From Zopfochytrium polystomum (lineage: Eukaryota > Chytridiomycota > Chytridiomycetes > Chytridiales > Chytridiaceae): a stretch of 64,000 bases of DNA. This document shows, piece by piece, positions 60,001-64,000 of the stretch. Under the pieces are notes generated by a model. That model saw nothing but the letters and a program-made list of their open reading frames with translations. It searched no databases and was not told the origin of the DNA. Both the position numbers and the translations under genes were made by a program. How positions within the stretch are numbered: position 1 is the first letter of the stretch; every line of letters begins with the position of its first letter. Location: positions 186,001 to 250,000 of the forward strand of contig JAIVFJ010000014.1 of the NCBI GenBank assembly GCA_025765615.1. Reading direction: 5' to 3'.

Positions 60001-61234
60001 TGTTCCATCGTTCTCTAACACACTGGTGGGACTCAAACAGTTGGGGGCCAACTAGGGATGCAGGCTTTCCCCAAGCAAAAATTCCTCTTTTGCTCTGGGT
60101 TTGAAACAGCCCTCTGAAGAGAAGAGGTGTTTCTCTCTGAGGGCTGAAAGGGAGGTTCCTGGGCTTCCAGGTCGGGAGGCTATTGGTGAAAGTTGTGTGT
60201 CTGAGTAGACACTAGTTCGGTTATATCTATTGTCAATGAGACACTAATCGCTGATCCGAACACAATTTATAGTGTGTGGGCAAAGTCGCAGAAATTAAAA
60301 GAAGGAAGATGGAAGATGGTAGCAGGAGAGAAGAAGGGAGGAGGAGGTTTAACTGACAAGGGAACCAAGAAGCCAATCATGCCACAAGCTGTCCACGTGA
60401 CACTTCAATCCTGACTCCCGCAACCCCAATTCATTTCCTGAACAAAGCAGTTCTCTCATTTTTTCCTGAACCGAGGTGCCATTCCCAATTCCTACTTTCC
60501 ATAAAATACAAATGGGCCAACCCCCAAGCAAAAAAAATTGGATTTCCATCGCCACTGTTGTGAAACGGAAGTGACAAGCTTGAGCCTGCTGAAATCCCTT
60601 TAAGGAATTGATGCAATATCAGAATGTTTGGCCCTGTACCGGTATCGTGAGCTTTTTGCCCATTATTAATCCAGATGGTGCTGTTATAGAGTTGAGGGGT
60701 GGACATGCAATTCAAGGTGCGATACTATGAGAGTATTGGCCAAAAGCAGGCTGCGTCGTATGATAGTGTTAGGATACCATAACCCTTTGTACTGCGATAT
60801 CGCAACATCGCGCATTGGCATATCGATTGGGATGCTCAAGTCGGCACACTGATACTTGCTCATTATCAGATATTGCGTATGGTGAAAACGGGCTTGGGGA
60901 CACATCACTCTTCGCTTGCAAGACGAGCAAAAGCAAAGGAAGCCTTGGCCAAGAGTATCCAAAAAAAAGCTTCTATCAAGATTCGGCGTGACGAACCGCC
61001 AACTTCCTCCATCGCATAGAACTAACGGAAGCGGAAAGAAAGAGGAATGAAAACAAATAGGAAGACCAGACGCCATGGAAGTGCTTTCGATTAACAAGAA
61101 AAGAAACACATCAGCAGCTGTAGCAACACTCCTTTCTGAAGTGGAGAGAGAAGAAAGGTCAGTTCCTCGACGATTTTGCTACTCCTGTGCTTTCATTTTC
61201 CTGTAACGAATTTAGGAAGATTCACAGGTGAGGT
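60001..61234. other. Stretch without a recognised gene
   Basis: The first about 200 bases contain the CTAGGGATGCAGGCTT block seen twice near 49.7-49.9 kb. A 141-codon frame (60684-61109, minus) has no recognisable family. A short plus frame at 61075 (MEVLSINKKRNTSAAV...) could be an exon but stops within about 30 codons even after a plausible splice. Confidence 0.45.
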
Positions 61235-62763
61235 TCATTGATTCACGCACCCAAGTTTTTTCTCAGAAGGACTTGATTCTTCCTGAGACCCATTGGATGC
61301 CGATGCTGGGGGATTCTCCACCTCGGTACTACTCTCGAACGGATCGGACTTCGGGGTTCCCGTCACCTCAGGCGGCTGTGCCGATGGTTCTGCCTGTTCA
61401 CCCTCTGCGGCTTGCGCACTTGGAAGTAGATTTAATCCTCGCAACGGTGAACAATATTGCCCTACCTTTGCGATTTGATCAGAGTCTCATACTGGTCAAG
61501 CGCATTCACAATGCTCGTGTGGGCCTGCAGGAGCTTGGCTGATGGCGAAAGATGCTTAAAAGAAGGTACGGAACGCGTTGTGAGGAGTACCTAGCTGTGC
61601 TTCATCGGTTGAAGGCTGCTGAATGTATGTTGCAAGTCTAGACCTGAGTTCCTCGCACTTCGCCTTAAATTCTTGCACTATTTCGTTCGAAGGGAGCTCA
61701 TCGGGGTTTTCCGAAAAGTTCAGTGTTTCGAGGAACATTTGTGAAGTATTTTCAGCAAGACTAATGTCCGTGGTGAGAGTGCCAGATGTTGGTTCGGAAG
61801 TGGCAAATATGAGTTCCTGTGGAGGTGGCGCAGCGCCACCAGCTGCTAAAAGTTGCCGGACGTTTTCGGTTGGTGGGAACCTGAACCCTGGTGGGTGTCA
61901 GCAGGCAGAAACAGCCAGATGGATCTTTATCACCTTCGCTGACCAGTTTATGGAAAAATTGGAGCATTGAAGGAGGTTCCCGAATCAAAATTGACCAGTC
62001 CGCAATCAATTCGAGGAGCCGTCCTCGGTTCTCCGGGGCGAGCGACTAGAATTGTATTAGGAACATCAGTCATTAAGGTATGCGGGGAAAAAATGATTGG
62101 AGGCTCACTTTTCTCTCAAGAGTCGAGTGAAGGAAGTTAAGGCTGTCTTTCTGACAGAGTTCGTTTGCAAAGGGGCGACCGCACCCTTTGACGAAAGCGT
62201 CCATCACAGTGAGGGCGTAGTTGATCACAACTACAAAGCGGATTAGAGGATATTTCCAGCATTCCGTTTGGTTGTCCAAGTCTTGGCGCTACCTGGACTC
62301 TTCGATTTCAGTTTCAGCTTGAGGGATTTTATCGCAATAGGAACTCTGAATGCAAACATCAGGTCAGGCAAACCACTTGGGCAGGAGGAATCCGTACCCT
62401 TTTGCAGCATCATTGTTGATCAGCTGAGTTGCTGCAATAACGTACGACCAATCGATGTCCGTCTGCTGCTGCTCGTTTGTGGCGTTCTCTAAACAATGTG
62501 TAAGTTTGTGGAGTGATTGCGAGAGCATCGAGCGGCACGGTCGATGGTCGACGTAGCGTGCAGCGGGCCACTCGCTGCGCAGGACAAGGACGACCGGACC
62601 ACGACCAGGGGAATGCGAGGGAGGGAGGCCGGGCGTGCGAAACAAGGAACACGCACGCACCAATGTTCTCGGCAATCGGGCCAGACGGCGCCTTCGCAAA
62701 GACGCCCAATATGCCGTTGCCGCCGCCTCCGCCCTTCAGCATTGATGTGTTATTTTTCTTCAT
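61235..62763 (-). CDS. VHS-GAT domain sorting adaptor (TOM1/GGA/LSB5-like)
   Basis: VHS-GAT proteins bind ubiquitinated or sorting-signal cargo and clathrin at endosomes or trans-Golgi. From ATG 62763 (or 62742, MLKGGGGG) exons join to ATNEQQQTDIDWSYVIAAT and LINNDAAKG, DLMFAFRVPIAIKSLKLKL, then KSKSP-VVINYALTVMDAF and VKGCGRPFANELCQKDSLNF. ENRGRLLELIADWSILI ends the VHS superhelix. The GAT three-helix bundle follows: LAENTSQMFLETLNFS, IVQEFKAKCEELRSRLATYI and AKLLQAHTSIVNALDQYETL. The tail is Ser/Pro/Glu-rich and ends KKLGCVNQ at 61235. No GAE ear domain is present, so it is closer to TOM1 or fungal Lsb5 than to GGA proteins. Confidence 0.87.
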
Positions 62764-62866
62764 TTGTCAAAATCGGTTTGGTTGTATTTTTTTCTTTTTT
62801 TTTTTCGGCTTCTTGTCTGATGGCTCTCTGTCTTCCTGTCTGCCTGTCTTCCAGTCTATCTATCTA

Positions 62867-62913
<47 letters not shown>

Positions 62914-63031
62914 CCCTGTCTGTGTGTCTGTCGGTCGTGAAACTCGGTCCACCTCACCCACCACATCACACCAGCCAGCAATACCCACTCCCACCAACCG
63001 AGCGCGACCCCGCCTCCCCTCCCTAACCGCC
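62764..63031. repeat. Divergent promoter with (CTAT)n/(CTGT)n microsatellite
   Basis: Between the divergent VHS-GAT and RabGAP genes, CTAT units pass into about 18 CTGT units (about 62855-62932). The flanking DNA is pyrimidine-rich. No other element is seen. Confidence 0.85.
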
Positions 63032-64000
63032 ATGTCCTTCGGGCCAAGAACGTCGAGCCTCCCGAAAACTGGCTCCGCCGGCAACGGCGCCAACGGCAGT
63101 AGCACCTCGTCCTCGTCCTCCTCCTCCTCTCCCACCTCCTCATCCGCATTCGCCCCAAACTCCTCGTCCACCAGCTCGGGTTATGGCTCGGTCGGCACGT
63201 ACACCAGCCCCAGCCACTTGTTTCAATCTCAGCATCGCTCCGGCACATTCACTTCCCAAACCCGTGCATCGCCGCCTCCTGCAACCCCAAACAGGCGAGA
63301 CTCCTCCTATGCCGCCTATCCCGCCATGTACGCGAAGCGCTCTTCGCTTCCTCCGCAGCCATCATCATCGGCGTTCTTTCAGCAGTCTTCCAACGCGGCA
63401 GCAACAATCAAGAGCAGCATCACTGGGTGGGTGCTGGGACCTGCTGCGTTCAACCCTGACCCGCCTGACGAAGTGCAAAGGCAGCCACAACGACCACCAC
63501 AACCTGAAGGCTTCGAAGATGCCCAAGACCTCCTCCTTCGATTAGAGAGGGAAAATGCGTCGTTGCGTTTGGATCCGAAGTCTGTCTTGGTTGAGGAAGG
63601 CAATCTGATGGCCCACATGCGCACCATGCAGACATTATCGGAATACCACCTGAAACTTTCATCAGAGATGAAGGAGGAAGACATTGCTTTCTGGAACTCG
63701 GTCATCGAAGATCATCAGTCCAGCATGCAGAAGATCCCGCATTTGCTTATCGTGAAGATTCGATCTGGAATACCCCCACAGCTTCGGAGCAAAATTTGGA
63801 GCTTAATGGCTGGTGCAGACCCTTCAAAAGTGGAAACTGTATACCAAAATGTCCTTCAGGAAGATTCCCCGGCAGAGAGAATCATCAAGAGGGACATCCC
63901 ACGGACGTTCCCCAAGCTGGACATGTTCAAAGAAGAAGACGGCCCGGGGCAGCGTTCGCTGTACAATCTCCTGAAAGCGTACAGCATTTATGACTCGGAA
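63032..64000 (+). CDS. TBC-domain Rab GTPase-activating protein, 5' part (Gyp5-like)
   Basis: TBC proteins switch off Rab GTPases in vesicle traffic. ATG 63032 opens a frame with no stop to the end of the window (323 codons). A Ser/Pro-rich disordered N-terminus of about 165 residues precedes a helical region (DLLLRLERENASLRL, MQTLSEYHLKLSSEMKEEDI, FWNSVIEDH). The start of the TBC domain follows: HLLIVKIRSGIPPQLRSKIW, LMAGADPSK, IIKRDIPRTFPKLDMF and RSLYNLLKAYSIYDSE. The catalytic Arg/Gln finger motifs (IxxDxxR is partly seen as IKRDIPR; YCQG lies beyond) continue after the window. The best relatives are fungal Gyp5 and animal EVI5-like proteins. Confidence 0.9.
   Translation, partial: MSFGPRTSSLPKTGSAGNGANGSSTSSSSSSSSPTSSSAFAPNSSSTSSGYGSVGTYTSPSHLFQSQHRSGTFTSQTRASPPPATPNRRDSSYAAYPAMYAKRSSLPPQPSSSAFFQQSSNAAATIKSSITGWVLGPAAFNPDPPDEVQRQPQRPPQPEGFEDAQDLLLRLERENASLRLDPKSVLVEEGNLMAHMRTMQTLSEYHLKLSSEMKEEDIAFWNSVIEDHQSSMQKIPHLLIVKIRSGIPPQLRSKIWSLMAGADPSKVETVYQNVLQEDSPAERIIKRDIPRTFPKLDMFKEEDGPGQRSLYNLLKAYSIYDSE

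Noticed and set aside
60684..61109. 141-codon minus-strand frame between the retroelement and the VHS-GAT gene
   Set aside because: No recognisable family or splice support, and mixed composition typical of a chance frame.
61075..61220. Possible small plus-strand gene MEVLSINKKRNTSAAV
   Set aside because: Stops after about 30 codons even with a plausible splice; no upstream exon found.

Overview
The window is eukaryotic nuclear DNA, most likely from an early-diverging fungus. Genes are densely packed on both strands and split by many short introns (about 40-130 bases, GT...AG). The gene set is fungal: a Tgl-type lipase, Stn1, Rpf2, Pex6, a Clr2 silencing factor, a PHD-JmjC demethylase, glycogen branching enzyme and a Gyp5-type RabGAP. 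Clr2 in particular is known to me only from fungi. I cannot name the phylum. Microsatellites (CT/GA, CA, CTGT) and long T or C runs sit near gene starts and inside introns throughout.

Layout, 0-25 kb. The window opens inside a patatin-type triacylglycerol lipase (+). It is followed by a Stn1-like telomere-capping protein (-), the ribosome assembly factor Rpf2 (-), a HAD phosphatase (-) and an unknown disordered protein (+). Next come a short/branched-chain acyl-CoA dehydrogenase (-) and the peroxisomal AAA ATPase Pex6 (+). A chromatin block follows: a PHD-JmjC histone demethylase (-), a coiled-coil protein (+) and Clr2 (+). It ends with a 3-mercaptopyruvate sulfurtransferase (+).

Layout, 25-50 kb. 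A PH-like disordered protein (-) is followed by two convergent E2 enzymes, Ubc7-type (+) and Ubc9 (-). Then come casein kinase II beta with a very long N-terminal extension (-), a large membrane protein joining about six transmembrane helices to a STAND-type ATPase (-), and a membrane-anchored SH3 protein (+). A proline/alanine-rich unknown protein (-), a PQ-loop transporter (+) and glycogen branching enzyme (-) complete the stretch.

Layout, 50-64 kb. A decayed Ty1/copia retrotransposon (50570-60000, minus) has recognisable LTRs, polypurine tract, gag zinc knuckle, protease, integrase, reverse transcriptase and RNase H. It carries stops, frameshifts, two internal insertions and an apparent inversion at its 5' end. 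Beyond it lie a VHS-GAT sorting adaptor (-) and the start of a TBC RabGAP (+), which share a microsatellite-bearing intergenic region.

Most genes are ordinary housekeeping genes. The points of most interest are an 11-base microexon carrying the iron-binding histidine of the JmjC domain, the six-TM/STAND fusion protein, the extended CK2 beta, the neighbouring JmjC and Clr2 genes, and the rearranged retrotransposon.
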